A stretch of DNA of 36,792 nucleotides, from contig JACCXC010000095.1 in NCBI GenBank assembly GCA_013697275.1, forward strand, positions 1 through 36,792, given 5' to 3'. Below are positions 24,240-32,173 of this stretch, in pieces. This DNA is from Actinomycetota bacterium (lineage in GTDB: Bacteria; Actinomycetota; Thermoleophilia; Gaiellales; Gaiellaceae). A program made the translations under genes and the position numbers. Positions within the stretch are counted from its first letter, which is position 1, and each line of letters begins with the position of its first letter. The notes under the pieces are model-generated. The model saw nothing but the letters and a program-made list of their open reading frames with translations, was not told the origin of the DNA and did no database searches.

Positions 24240-25136
24240 ATGGCCAGACGACGGCAGTGCGCAACGATGATCCGGCACGAATACCTCTCCGAGACGCAGG
24301 CGAGCTACCGGCGGAACCTCGAAGGCGTCGAGCGCCGGACTGCCCGGAGCATCGCGTCCGGGCGGGCGGCGAGGGCCGTCTCACGCCTCGTCAAGGTCTC
24401 CGTCGTCGTCCACGTGATCTTCCGGCGCGAGGTCGAGAACATCTCGGATGCCCAGGTGAAGAGCCAGATCGACGTGCTGAACCGCGACTTTCGCGCGAAG
24501 AACCCGGACCGGTCGCAGGCGCCCGCCGTCTGGAAGAGCCTCGTCGCCGACGCGAACATCGAGTTCGCGCTCGCGACGAGGGATCCGAACGGCAAGGCGA
24601 CGGACGGGATCACACGCACGAAGACGACCCGGACGTCCTTCCTCCCGGACGACTCGATGAAGACGGCGGCCGGCGGGCATGCCCCCTGGCCGGCGCGGCG
24701 GTACCTGAACATCTGGGTCTGCAACCTCGGGCAAAACCTGCTCGGCTACGCGCAGTTCCCGGGTGGACCGGCGAAGACGGACGGCGTCGTGATCCTGGGG
24801 AGCGCGTTCGGCACGAAGGGAACGGCTGCGGCGCCGTTCAACCTCGGCCGGACAGCCACCCACGAGGTCGGCCACTGGCTGAACCTCCGCCACATCTGGG
24901 CAGACACTCTCGGGTGCGGCGGGAGCGACTTCGTCTCGGACACGCCGAACCAGGCCGGCCCGAACACGGGGAAGCCGGCCTTCCCGCATCTCTCGTGCAC
25001 GAACGGGCCGAACGGCGACATGTTCATGAACTACATGGACTACGTGGATGATGTCGCGATGGTCATGTTCACCCCTGGTCAGGTCGCGCGGATGAACGCC
25101 TGTCTGGCGGACATTCGAGGCGGGCTCGGGCGCTAA
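24240..25136 (+). CDS. M43 (pappalysin/cytophagalysin-type) zinc metalloprotease
   Basis: 298 aa. The metzincin motif [11 protein letters not shown] gives zinc ligands His208, His212 and His218, followed by IWAD, the family's disulfide-type Cys pattern ([19 protein letters not shown]) and the Met-turn MNYMDYVDD. The N-terminal part ([23 protein letters not shown]) is also family-typical. M43 enzymes are normally secreted, yet the N-terminus ([16 protein letters not shown]) has no hydrophobic signal. ATG 24240 follows GAAGGAGGG at ideal distance, so a missed upstream signal is unlikely. It could use another export route. Confidence 0.9.
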   Translation: MARRRQCATMIRHEYLSETQASYRRNLEGVERRTARSIASGRAARAVSRLVKVSVVVHVIFRREVENISDAQVKSQIDVLNRDFRAKNPDRSQAPAVWKSLVADANIEFALATRDPNGKATDGITRTKTTRTSFLPDDSMKTAAGGHAPWPARRYLNIWVCNLGQNLLGYAQFPGGPAKTDGVVILGSAFGTKGTAAAPFNLGRTATHEVGHWLNLRHIWADTLGCGGSDFVSDTPNQAGPNTGKPAFPHLSCTNGPNGDMFMNYMDYVDDVAMVMFTPGQVARMNACLADIRGGLGR

Positions 25137-25138
25137 CA

Positions 25139-25441
25139 GTGCCCGTCGAGCGCTCGGCGCTCATCGGGTCGTGGATTCGCTCCGGGGAGGAGGACGGGCC
25201 GGAGGAGCGGGTCTACCGCCGGCCCGACTATCCGTTCCCGCCAGCTCGAGGCCGCGAGTCCTTCGAGCTCGCCGAGGACGGGAGGCTGGTCGAGCGCGGG
25301 CCGGGCCCGACGGACGTTCCGACGGAAGACTCGGGCGAGTGGGAGTTCGAGGACGACTCGCTCCGGCTGCGCAGCCCCGCTGGTGAGCGGGCGCTCGAGA
25401 TCGTGTCGGCGGAGTCCGACCGCCTAGTCGTGCGCGCCTAG
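25139..25441 (+). CDS. Small acidic hypothetical protein
   Basis: 100 aa, starting at GTG two bases after the metalloprotease stop, so probably translated with it. The pattern is IGSWIRSGEEDG, then FELAEDGRLVERG, GEWEFEDDSLRL and LEIVSAESDRLVVRA. The alternating beta strands and opening Gly-Ser-Trp resemble small lipocalin-like beta-barrel proteins, but this is only a fold impression. No Cys and no signal peptide. It could be a chaperone or inhibitor of the protease, by position only. Its stop overlaps the convergent exchanger stop in a CTAG. Confidence 0.68.
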   Translation: MPVERSALIGSWIRSGEEDGPEERVYRRPDYPFPPARGRESFELAEDGRLVERGPGPTDVPTEDSGEWEFEDDSLRLRSPAGERALEIVSAESDRLVVRA

Positions 25442-26478
25442 CGCTCGCCGGCGAGGAAGAACGCCACGGCCGCGACGACGTAGGCGGCGACGAGCGCGAA
25501 CCCACGGGCCCTGCTCGAGCGGCCCTTCCAGAGAAGGAGGGCCGTGAAAGCGAGCGAGCCCGCGAGCACCGCGAGCTCGACGGGCCTGAAGGAGAGCGCG
25601 AGCGGGTCGATCAACCACGCCAGCAGGGCGACGGCGGGGATGAGGAAGACGGCCACCTGGGCCGCGGAGGCGAGCGCGATCTCGGCCGCTAGTTTCAGCT
25701 TCCCCCTGTAGGCCACGACGACGGCGCCCCCGTGCTCGGCCGCGTTGCCGACGATCGCCACGATCACGGCTGCGACGAAGAAGTCGCTCAGATGCGCCTT
25801 CTCGGCGAAGACCTCGAGCGTGTGCACGAGCGTTTCCGCGACGAACGCCGTCACGACGGTCGCGAGGGCGAGTACGCCGAGCGAGCGGCGAAACGACCAC
25901 GCGTCGAGCTCGCCGGGCTCTTCCGAGGTGTGCAGCCGGTGGTGGCGCCGGAGGGCGAGCCACGTGACCGCCACGTAGACGAGCAGGAGCACGATCGAGA
26001 CGGGGAGTGCGAGCTCGGCCAGCGAGCGGCGATCGGGGTCGCCGTCGAAGCCCGGGATCGCGGTGACGAGGAAGAGGCCGAGCGCGACGGCGATCAGGGC
26101 GAAAGCGGTGAGCGTCGATTCGCGGTCGATGGGGCCGCGCCCGCCGAAGGCGAGCGAGAAGCCGAGGACGAGCAGGAGGTTCCCGACGACGCTCCCGGTC
26201 AGCGAGCCGCGCACGACCTCGGTCAGGCCGCTATTCACCGCGAGGAGGGCGATGATCAGCTCCGGGGCGTTCCCGAAGGTCGCGTTCAGGAAGCCGCCGA
26301 TCCCGGGGCCCGTGTGGTGCGCCGCGTGCTCTGTGGCCTCGCCGATCAGCCAGGCGAGGGGGATGAGCGCGGCCGCCGCCAGGACGAAGAGGAGCACCTC
26401 GCCGAGGTCCGTCGCCACGTCGAGGAGGACGACGAGCGGGCCGAGCCCGAGGAGGGCGTAGAGGACTTTGCGCACCAA
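25438..26478 (-). CDS. Ca2+/H+ antiporter (CaCA family)
   Basis: 346 aa, about eleven membrane segments. The two alpha repeats that form the cation site are visible: GNAPELIIALLAVNSG in the first half and GNAAEHGGAVVVAYRGK in the second, each with its key Asn and Glu. They are separated by a polar loop (HHRLHTSEEPGELD). The family exports Ca2+ in exchange for protons. The start is TTG 26478 or GTG 26475; neither has a good Shine-Dalgarno, and TAGGGT stands nine bases before the TTG. Confidence 0.92.
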   Translation of the reverse strand: MVRKVLYALLGLGPLVVLLDVATDLGEVLLFVLAAAALIPLAWLIGEATEHAAHHTGPGIGGFLNATFGNAPELIIALLAVNSGLTEVVRGSLTGSVVGNLLLVLGFSLAFGGRGPIDRESTLTAFALIAVALGLFLVTAIPGFDGDPDRRSLAELALPVSIVLLLVYVAVTWLALRRHHRLHTSEEPGELDAWSFRRSLGVLALATVVTAFVAETLVHTLEVFAEKAHLSDFFVAAVIVAIVGNAAEHGGAVVVAYRGKLKLAAEIALASAAQVAVFLIPAVALLAWLIDPLALSFRPVELAVLAGSLAFTALLLWKGRSSRARGFALVAAYVVAAVAFFLAGER

Positions 26479-26487
26479 GGCCCCGCC

Positions 26488-26493
26488 ACCCTA
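26488..26493 (-). promoter_or_regulatory. -10 box for the Ca2+/H+ antiporter
   Basis: TAGGGT on the minus strand, nine bases before TTG 26478; a start at about 26481 would leave almost no leader. No consensus -35 at the matching distance. Confidence 0.45.
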
Positions 26494-26696
26494 ACGAGGG
26501 CCGAGCGGAACAATCTTCGGTGAACCGGTACCCCGCTCGCCGCGCATCGTCATCATAGGTAGCCGCGCGCGCATCTGACTACGGGTCCCGACCCGCCCCC
26601 TGCTCGCGTTCAGCCTATCGCCGGAAATCGCACGGAAGGCGCCCCGTTCGAGCCGAATCTGTGAACTGCGCGGCCGACCGAGGATTCGTCATCCTG
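26494..26696. other. Divergent gap between the antiporter and HAD genes
   Basis: About 200 bp with no gene longer than a shadow. A GTG at 26661 is in frame with the HAD protein and would add 12 residues, but it has no ribosome-binding site. Bases 26594-26633 resemble 9656-9691 in the gcvPA-gcvPB gap, sharing CGCCCCCTGCT, TTCAGC and CGCAC in order. No clear promoter for the HAD gene is visible. Confidence 0.4.
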
Positions 26697-27434
26697 ATGC
26701 GGGTGCAAGCGCTCGAGGCCGTTCTCTTCGACTGGGGTGACACGCTCTTCCACTTCGCCTACGACGAGGAACTGCTCGAGGCGGGCTGGGAGGCCGGGCT
26801 CGTCGCGATCGGTCGCACCGACCTGCCGCCGTCGACGGAGACGGCCGCGCGGTTCCGCGAGCATTATCTTCCGCTCCTCTGGGTGCCCGGCTCGCTCGAG
26901 GAGATCGAGTATCCGGAGCTGGTCCGCGAGCTCGTCACGAGCTTCGGCGTCGAGCTCACCGACGCCGAGCTCGAGCGCTTCCTCGAGGCCGAGCACGAGT
27001 CGTGGGCGCCTGCGAGGCAGATGGGGGCCCAGACGCACGCGCTTCTCGACTCGCTTCGCGACCGGGGGCTCAAGCTCGGCCTCGTCTCGAACGCGTTCGA
27101 TCCCGCGTGGCTTCTCCATCGCGACCTGGAGCAGATGGGGCTCGCCGAGCGCCTCGACGCAGCCGTCTTCTCCTCGGAGATCGGCCGGCGCAAGCCCGAC
27201 CCGGCGATCTTCCTCCGGGCGCTCGGGCTCCTCGACGTACCCCCCGAGCGCGCGCTCTTCGTCGGCGACAACCGCCACGCCGATATTTTCGGCGCGAAGG
27301 AGCTCGGGATGACCACGGTGCTGGCGCTCTGGTTTCGTGCCGACCCGGATGACCGCGGGATCGATCCGGATTTTGAAGCCTTCACCCCGATGGACGTCCT
27401 GAACGTCGTCCGCCGCCTCACCGGCGAGACGTAG
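26697..27434 (+). CDS. HAD-superfamily hydrolase
   Basis: 245 aa. Motif I is LFDWGDTL (nucleophile Asp12), motif II is LVSNAFDP, motif III has Lys in RRKPDPAIF, and motif IV is FVGDNRHADIFGAK. A helical cap lies between motifs I and II (about residues 18-110). The position two after the nucleophile, Asp in most HAD phosphatases, is Gly14 here, so a phosphatase role is less certain. The substrate is unknown. ATG 26697 was taken as the start because motif I then begins at the usual distance. Confidence 0.85.
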   Translation: MRVQALEAVLFDWGDTLFHFAYDEELLEAGWEAGLVAIGRTDLPPSTETAARFREHYLPLLWVPGSLEEIEYPELVRELVTSFGVELTDAELERFLEAEHESWAPARQMGAQTHALLDSLRDRGLKLGLVSNAFDPAWLLHRDLEQMGLAERLDAAVFSSEIGRRKPDPAIFLRALGLLDVPPERALFVGDNRHADIFGAKELGMTTVLALWFRADPDDRGIDPDFEAFTPMDVLNVVRRLTGET

Positions 27435-27466
27435 CGAGCTGGGCTCCTACACCCCTCGCCGGAGGC
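27415..27466 (+). terminator. Hairpin at the end of the HAD gene
   Basis: CCGGCGAG (27421-27428) pairs with CTCGCCGG (27455-27462), and outside it GCCT (27415-27418) can pair with AGGC (27463-27466). The left arm overlaps the last codons of the HAD gene. There is no T tract, so it is a candidate only. Confidence 0.4.
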
Positions 27467-27475
27467 TGTCAAGTC

Positions 27476-27504
27476 TTGCGACACCACTGGCGATTGCCCA
27501 CAAT
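27476..27504 (+). promoter_or_regulatory. Candidate promoter for the Cys-rich protein
   Basis: TTGCGA (27476-27481), a 17-nt spacer and CACAAT (27499-27504), eight bases before GTG 27513. The hexamers are imperfect but the spacing is ideal and it implies a near-leaderless mRNA. Confidence 0.4.
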
Positions 27505-27512
27505 CTGGGGCG

Positions 27513-27923
27513 GTGCAACGGCCGCTCAAGGTCATTCAGGAGCTCCCGCTCCGTCCTCAGGACGAGACCGAGTGCCGCCGCTGCGACGTCCACTGCGACA
27601 AGGTCGTCTACCCGGCTGCCTGCGTCGACGGCTCCTGCCCCTTCCTCTATGCGTTCGAGGAGCACGGGCGCACCTACGTCGGCTGTATGCAGAAGGTCTA
27701 CGAGGTCGAGATCGACCTCGAGCTCCTGCGCGAGGCGCAGGGAGAGCGGAACGGCTTCGGGGCGGTCAAAGCTCGCCGGCAGCCGCTCCCCATGTGCCGC
27801 GCCGAGGTCTCGAGCTGCTACGAGAACCGGACCGGCGAGATCGGCTGCGTCAACCCGGAGTACTTCGAGCTGCCGCAGGGCAGCCCCGCGTTCCGGGTGA
27901 TCGCCCGGCCACCGGTGGACTAG
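27513..27923 (+). CDS. Cysteine-rich hypothetical protein
   Basis: 136 aa with nine cysteines. CRRCDVHC opens the protein (CxxCxxxC), followed by ACVDGSCPF, VGCMQ, PMCRAE, SSCYEN and IGCVNPEYFELPQG. Spacing suggests metal or Fe-S binding. I do not recognise a named family. No signal peptide or membrane segment, so it is probably cytoplasmic, where the cysteines would be reduced and free to bind metal. GTG 27513 is supported by the -10-like box upstream and by GC3-rich codon use from the first codon. Confidence 0.75.
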   Translation: MQRPLKVIQELPLRPQDETECRRCDVHCDKVVYPAACVDGSCPFLYAFEEHGRTYVGCMQKVYEVEIDLELLREAQGERNGFGAVKARRQPLPMCRAEVSSCYENRTGEIGCVNPEYFELPQGSPAFRVIARPPVD

Positions 27924-28011
27924 GCGCGCCGCCTCCCGGGGCGTATCGTCTCCCGCGGCGCTCGCGCACTGCGGCCGAGGGCCTCGTCGAGGTGCGACGA
28001 AGGAGGCTGCG

Positions 28012-28749
28012 ATGGCCAGGACCTATACCAGGGAGAGTCTCGGGCGCGAGCTGGCCCGGGCGCAGGCGCGCGGCTGGGAGGCGTGCTGCGTCGAGGCCGA
28101 GCGGCGTGTAGACCTGCCTCGCGCCCTCCTGCTCGCGATCGCGTCGCGCGAGACCGACATGGACGACGTCGTCGGCGACGGAGGCCACGGCCGTGGCCTC
28201 TTCCAGATCGACGACCGCTCGCACCGCACGTTCCTACTCGAGCACGGCGCAGGCGGGACGGATGGGAAGCCGCCGGTGCGCGATGCGGCTCGCTATGCCG
28301 CCCAGCTCGTGCGCGACAACCTGGAGTTCGCGCGCCGCAAGGGCGTCTCCGAGCCCGAGCGGCTGAAGTTCGCCCTCTCCGCCTACAACGCCGGCCCGGG
28401 GAACGCGCACGCCGGCTGGCAGGCGGGCGACTCGGACGCGCGCACGACGGGCGCCGACTACGGCCGCGACGTCCTGCGCCGCCACGAGCACTTCCGCGCG
28501 CTGGTCAACGGCGGCCCGACCAGCGCGCTCGAGCGCGGGTCACGGGGCGGGCGGGTCGAGGAGCTGAAGGGCAAGCTCGCCGATTGGTACGGGCGAAACG
28601 CGCCCGGTGAGTTCGAGCGGTTCGGTGTCAAGCCGGGGCCGGTTTTCGGCGCCGCGCTCGAGCAGGCCGTCCTCGACTTCCAGCGCCGGAAAGGCCTCAA
28701 GGTCGATGGAGTCGTCGGCCCGAAGACGCTCGCCGCCCTCGAGCGCTAG
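28012..28749 (+). CDS. Lysozyme/transglycosylase-like protein with PG-binding domain
   Basis: 245 aa. A lysozyme-like domain (residues 1-160) has the catalytic Glu47 in IASRETDM, then GHGRGLFQID and ALSAYNAGPGNA, all typical of goose-type/SLT muramidases. A C-terminal PG_binding_1 domain (about 175-245) ends DFQRRKGLKVDGVVGPKTLAAL. No signal peptide is present, as in phage endolysins, although no other phage gene is near. ATG 28012 has a strong GAAGGAGG ribosome-binding site. It is convergent with endonuclease IV, with seven bases between the stops. Confidence 0.88.
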   Translation: MARTYTRESLGRELARAQARGWEACCVEAERRVDLPRALLLAIASRETDMDDVVGDGGHGRGLFQIDDRSHRTFLLEHGAGGTDGKPPVRDAARYAAQLVRDNLEFARRKGVSEPERLKFALSAYNAGPGNAHAGWQAGDSDARTTGADYGRDVLRRHEHFRALVNGGPTSALERGSRGGRVEELKGKLADWYGRNAPGEFERFGVKPGPVFGAALEQAVLDFQRRKGLKVDGVVGPKTLAALER

Positions 28750-28756
28750 GCCCGCC

Positions 28757-29617
28757 TCAGGCGGCCGCGACCAGGGAGCGGGCGTGAAGCTCGCGGAGCC
28801 TCGTAACTTCCTCCGCATCGGGGCCGCGCCCGTCTCGTCCGGGAACCTCGAGCACGGTCGGGAGGCCCTGGAGGCTCGGGTGGGCGAGGAAGACGCCGAG
28901 CCCCTCCCCGAGCTCGCCTTCGCCGATGTTCGCGTGCCGGTCTCGGTTCGAGCCGAGCGAGTCGCGCGCGTCGTTCACATGCAACGCGCGCAGCCGGTCG
29001 AGGCCGATGGTCTCGTCGACCTCGGTCACGGTCGCGTCGAGCGCCTCCGGATCGGTCACGTCCACACCCGAGACCCAGAGGTGGCATGAGTCCAGGCAGA
29101 TCCCCAGGCGTGGATGGCGGCCGAGCCGCTCGACGACGACGGCGAGCTCCTCGACGGAGCGGCCGATCGTCCCGCCCGCACCGGCCGAGTTCTCGACGAG
29201 GAGCCAGGTCGTCTCGCTACAGCGCTCGAGCGCCAGCTCGAGCGCGGGAAGGGCGCGCTCCAGGCCGGCTTCGAACCCGGCCCCGAGGTGGGAGCCGATG
29301 TGGAAGACGACGCCGTCGGCCTCGACCGCGCGGGCGACTTCCATGGTGTTCAGGAGCGCCGCGACGGACTTCCCTTGGAGCTCGTCATCGGGGGATGCCA
29401 GGTTCACGAGGTAGATCGCGTGGCAGAGGACAGCCTGGATCCCGGCCTCCGCGCGTCGCTCGCGGAAGCGCTCGAAATTCGCGGGGTCATGGTTCGTGGG
29501 ACGCCAGGCACGAGGGCTTTGCGTGAAGAACTGTACGGAGTCGGCGCCGAAGGACTCGGCCCGGTCGACCGCCGTTTGGATCCCCCCCGAGCACGACACG
29601 TGGGCGCCGGCTAGCAC
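28757..29617 (-). CDS. nfo: Endonuclease IV (AP endonuclease)
   Basis: Zn-dependent AP endonuclease cutting 5' of abasic sites in base-excision repair. 286 aa. The TIM-barrel metal ligands are in family blocks: LAGAHVSCSGG, HAIYLVNLASPD, VVFHIGSHLGAG, LLVENSAGAGGTIG, ICLDSCHLWVSG, HVNDARDSLGSNRDRHANIGEG and VLEVPG. GTG 29617 begins nine bases after the stop of the AlkZ-like gene. The pair therefore looks like a repair operon, with a possible internal -10 for nfo. Confidence 0.95.
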   Translation of the reverse strand: MLAGAHVSCSGGIQTAVDRAESFGADSVQFFTQSPRAWRPTNHDPANFERFRERRAEAGIQAVLCHAIYLVNLASPDDELQGKSVAALLNTMEVARAVEADGVVFHIGSHLGAGFEAGLERALPALELALERCSETTWLLVENSAGAGGTIGRSVEELAVVVERLGRHPRLGICLDSCHLWVSGVDVTDPEALDATVTEVDETIGLDRLRALHVNDARDSLGSNRDRHANIGEGELGEGLGVFLAHPSLQGLPTVLEVPGRDGRGPDAEEVTRLRELHARSLVAAA

Positions 29618-29623
29618 GCCGCC

Positions 29624-29629
29624 ACGCTA
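29624..29629 (-). promoter_or_regulatory. Possible internal -10 box before nfo
   Basis: TAGCGT on the minus strand followed by six bases and then GTG. The box overlaps the stop codon of the AlkZ-like gene. The distance is exactly that of a leaderless start, so nfo may also be made alone. Confidence 0.4.
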
Positions 29630-30667
29630 ACGGAGGAACGTCTGGAGACGGCGAGCCTCGTCCTCGAGCTCCCGCCGCGCTCGCAGCGGAAGGGGATCGA
29701 ACTGCTCGACGACAACGCGTTCCCGCTCGACGCGCCACAGGCCGGCCACGAACCCGTCGACGAGGATGGTCTGCGCCACGTCCCCGCCGACGGCGATGAC
29801 GCTCGAGCGGAGATCGTCCGGGAGGATGCGCGCGCGCCGGTCGTAGGCGAGGAGCGCTTCCTCCCAGCGTGGGAGGAAGCGCACTGGCGCAGGCTCCGTT
29901 CCCTCGGCGAGGGGGGCGCGGGGGAGATCGAGAAGGGCGCGGCCGGCCTCGTCCTCGAACGTGCGCAGGCGAAGCGACTCGAGCGCGGGGTCGAGATCGC
30001 GAAGAGGGACGCGGCTCCAGGCTGCAAGATCTGTCCGCGAGGCGGGCCCGTAGGCGCCGAGGTAGCGGCGGACGAGGTGCACCCGTCCTTCCGCCGGATC
30101 CGGGAGTGCAAGGTCGACGCGCCGAAACGGAGTCACTCGCGGAGGCGACCAGAAGGCCGCCTCGGGTGCCTGCTCGAGCTGGGCCAGCGCGAGGAGCCAG
30201 TGCAGCTCCCGGAACGGCCGGGCGTCGACCGCAGCCGAGAGCGGCGCGTCGTGGCCGAGGAGCGCCAGGAGCTCGCGCCGCGTCACCGGGCCCGCCCGAG
30301 CGAGCTCGACGGCGCGGCGCACGGCCTCATCGGACGGCGGCTCGACGCCGCGGGCGCGCATCCCTACGACCGCCTCGCGGACCGCCGCGGCGAAGAACCG
30401 ATAGTCGCGGGCGCTGACGAGATGGAGCGTCGCCCGCATGAGTGTCCCCTTGAGCACGGCGTCGCGCGCAAGCGCCTTCTCGAGCTGCTCCCGCCTGAAG
30501 CCCTCGAGACGCGACCAGAGGGCGACGTACGGCGACGGAGCCCACTGCGCCTGGAGGCCCGCCAGGCGCTCGAGCGCCGGGACGACTCGCAGCCGGGCGC
30601 GCTTCAGCAAGAGCTGGCGGAGCAGGGTCGTGCGGTTCAGCTCGCGGAGCGTCAGGACGCGCGGCAT
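29627..30667 (-). CDS. Winged-helix DNA glycosylase, AlkZ/YcaQ (HTH_42) family
   Basis: 346 aa. Matches the HTH_42 winged-helix family, whose studied members remove bulky alkylated bases or unhook interstrand cross-links. The catalytic QxQ motif is present as LQAQ (Gln39, Gln41) followed by the usual PYVALWSRLEGF. Other family features are GTLMRATLHLVSARDY, the winged-helix repeats around AYGPASRTDLAAWS, and the C-terminal ILVDGFVAGLWR. The next gene is AP endonuclease, which would process the abasic sites it leaves. ATG 30667 is divergent from gltX with a shared, overlapping -10 region. Damage specificity is not predictable. Confidence 0.88.
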   Translation of the reverse strand: MPRVLTLRELNRTTLLRQLLLKRARLRVVPALERLAGLQAQWAPSPYVALWSRLEGFRREQLEKALARDAVLKGTLMRATLHLVSARDYRFFAAAVREAVVGMRARGVEPPSDEAVRRAVELARAGPVTRRELLALLGHDAPLSAAVDARPFRELHWLLALAQLEQAPEAAFWSPPRVTPFRRVDLALPDPAEGRVHLVRRYLGAYGPASRTDLAAWSRVPLRDLDPALESLRLRTFEDEAGRALLDLPRAPLAEGTEPAPVRFLPRWEEALLAYDRRARILPDDLRSSVIAVGGDVAQTILVDGFVAGLWRVERERVVVEQFDPLPLRARRELEDEARRLQTFLR

Positions 30668-30675
30668 CGCGCGAG

Positions 30676-30682
30676 TACGCTA
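30676..30682. promoter_or_regulatory. Overlapping divergent -10 boxes of gltX and alkZ-like gene
   Basis: The seven bases TACGCTA read as TACGCT on the plus strand, six bases before gltX GTG, and as TAGCGT on the minus strand, nine bases before the alkZ-like ATG. Two RNA polymerases could not open both at once, so the genes may compete. The total gap between the start codons is only 20 bp. Confidence 0.5.
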
Positions 30683-30687
30683 GACGC

Positions 30688-31956
30688 GTGGCCGTCAGAG
30701 TCCGCTTCGCGCCGAGCCCGACGGGCTTTCTGCACATCGGAGGCGTTCGAACCGCGCTTTTCAACTGGCTCTTCGCGCGTCACGAGAACGGCGAGGTCCT
30801 CCTCCGGATCGAGAACACGGATCACTCCCGCGAGGTCGAGGAGGCCGTCGAGCAGATCCGACGCTCGCTCGTTTGGCTCGGGCTCGACTGGGACGGCGAG
30901 GTCGCCTTCCAGCTCGACCGGCTCGAGCGCCACCAGGAGCTCGCCCGCGGGCTCGTCGCGGAAGGGAATGCCTACGAGGACGATGGTGCGATCCGCTTCC
31001 GGATGCCCGACGAGGGGACGACGGCGTGGGACGACGTCGTGCGCGGTCGCATCGAATTCCCGAACGAGAAGCTCGAGGATCTCGTCCTCCTGCGCTCGGA
31101 CGGTCGCCCGACCTACAACTTCGCCTCCCCTGCCGACGACATGGACGACGGGATCACCCACGTCGTCCGCGGCGAGGATCACGTCTCGAACACGCCCAAG
31201 CAGATCCGGATCCTCGAGGCGCTCGGCGCCGCCCTCCCTGCCTACGCGCACCTCCCGAACGTCCTCGGTGAGGACGGTCGCAAGCTCTCGAAACGCCACG
31301 GCGCCGTTTCGGTCGAGGAGTTCCGCGCGCAGGGCTACCTGCCCGAGGCCCTCATGAACTACCTGGCTCTCCTCGGCTGGAGCCTCGACGAGAAGACGAC
31401 CGTCATCCCGCCGGAGGAGCTCGTGCGCACCTTCTCGCTCGAGCGGGTCGGGGCGAGCGCGGCCACGTTCGACTACGCCAAGCTCGCGTGGCTGAATGGG
31501 GTCTACCTCCGCAGCCTGGCGCCGGAGGCATACGCGGACCGCCTGGTCGCCTACCTGCGTGAGACCGGCTTCGAGGGGGACGAGGAGACGATCCGGGCAG
31601 CGGCGCCGCTCGTCCAGGAGAAGGTCCCGAAGCTCGGGGAGTTCGCGTCGTTTGCAGGCTTCCTCTTCGCGCGCTCGGAACCGGATGCCGAGGGGCTCGA
31701 TGGAGGGAGACCCGTGCTCGCCGCGGCGCGAGACGCGCTGGCCGGCCTGGAGCCCTTCACTGCCGAGGCGGTGGAGGGGGCGCTCCGCGAGGCGGCGGAG
31801 CGGCTCGGTCTCAAGCCGCGCCAGGCCTTCGCCCCGATTCGCCTCGCCGTGACCGGATCGAAGGTCTCGCCCGGGCTCTTCGAGTCGATTGCGCTCCTCG
31901 GTCGCGACGAGACGCTCGCGCGGCTCGAGCTCAGCGCCGGTTCTGAGCCGGCGTAA
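30688..31956 (+). CDS. gltX: Glutamyl-tRNA synthetase
   Basis: Class I synthetase charging tRNA-Glu. 422 aa, shorter than the common 470-490 aa bacterial form, mainly in the anticodon-binding C-terminus. HIGH-type motif PSPTGFLHIGG (His16), the RIENTDHSREVEEA loop, GEDHVSNTPKQI, and KMSKS-type KLSKRHG (about 199-205) are all present. GTG 30688 lies at leaderless distance from TACGCT. A tRNA-Glu gene is 2.2 kb away. Whether it is discriminating, or also charges tRNA-Gln, cannot be told here. Confidence 0.95.
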   Translation: MAVRVRFAPSPTGFLHIGGVRTALFNWLFARHENGEVLLRIENTDHSREVEEAVEQIRRSLVWLGLDWDGEVAFQLDRLERHQELARGLVAEGNAYEDDGAIRFRMPDEGTTAWDDVVRGRIEFPNEKLEDLVLLRSDGRPTYNFASPADDMDDGITHVVRGEDHVSNTPKQIRILEALGAALPAYAHLPNVLGEDGRKLSKRHGAVSVEEFRAQGYLPEALMNYLALLGWSLDEKTTVIPPEELVRTFSLERVGASAATFDYAKLAWLNGVYLRSLAPEAYADRLVAYLRETGFEGDEETIRAAAPLVQEKVPKLGEFASFAGFLFARSEPDAEGLDGGRPVLAAARDALAGLEPFTAEAVEGALREAAERLGLKPRQAFAPIRLAVTGSKVSPGLFESIALLGRDETLARLELSAGSEPA

Positions 31957-32107
31957 AGCCGCGGGCCCGGCTCGCGAGGTGGCGGTCAAGCGCCTCCTCG
32001 AACGTCTTCCGGGCCCGGTGGCGAAACGCCCCGGAGGGCCTGGGAAGGAGCCCAAGCAGCGCTGTCCGTAATTGAAGGGCCACGTCGTCCCTATGCTCGC
32101 TGACCAT
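31931..32107 (-). CDS. Possible small protein antisense to the gltX 3' end
   Basis: 58 codons from ATG 32107, preceded by GGGGGA. The predicted product begins MVSEHRDDVALQLRTALLG and continues RHRARKTFEEALDRHLASRARGF, basic and largely helical. It overlaps the last 26 bases of gltX tail to tail and lies 66 bp downstream of the 201-aa gene on the same strand. Codon third positions are mostly G or C. Too short to be sure; it could be chance in GC-rich DNA. The remaining gap to 32173 shows nothing else. Confidence 0.35.
   Translation of the reverse strand: MVSEHRDDVALQLRTALLGLLPRPSGAFRHRARKTFEEALDRHLASRARGFTPAQNRR
31945..31973 (+). terminator. Possible gltX terminator hairpin
   Basis: GAGCCGG (31945-31951) pairs with CCGGCTC (31967-31973) across the stop codon; a competing stem is AGCCG/CGGCT (31957-31972). 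No T tract follows. It overlaps the antisense small ORF. Confidence 0.35.
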
Positions 32108-32173
32108 TTCCCCCGGTCCGCCGCTCGCGCGGCAATGGTGTACGCGGGGTAAACGGTGAAGCGCGGGGGGAGG

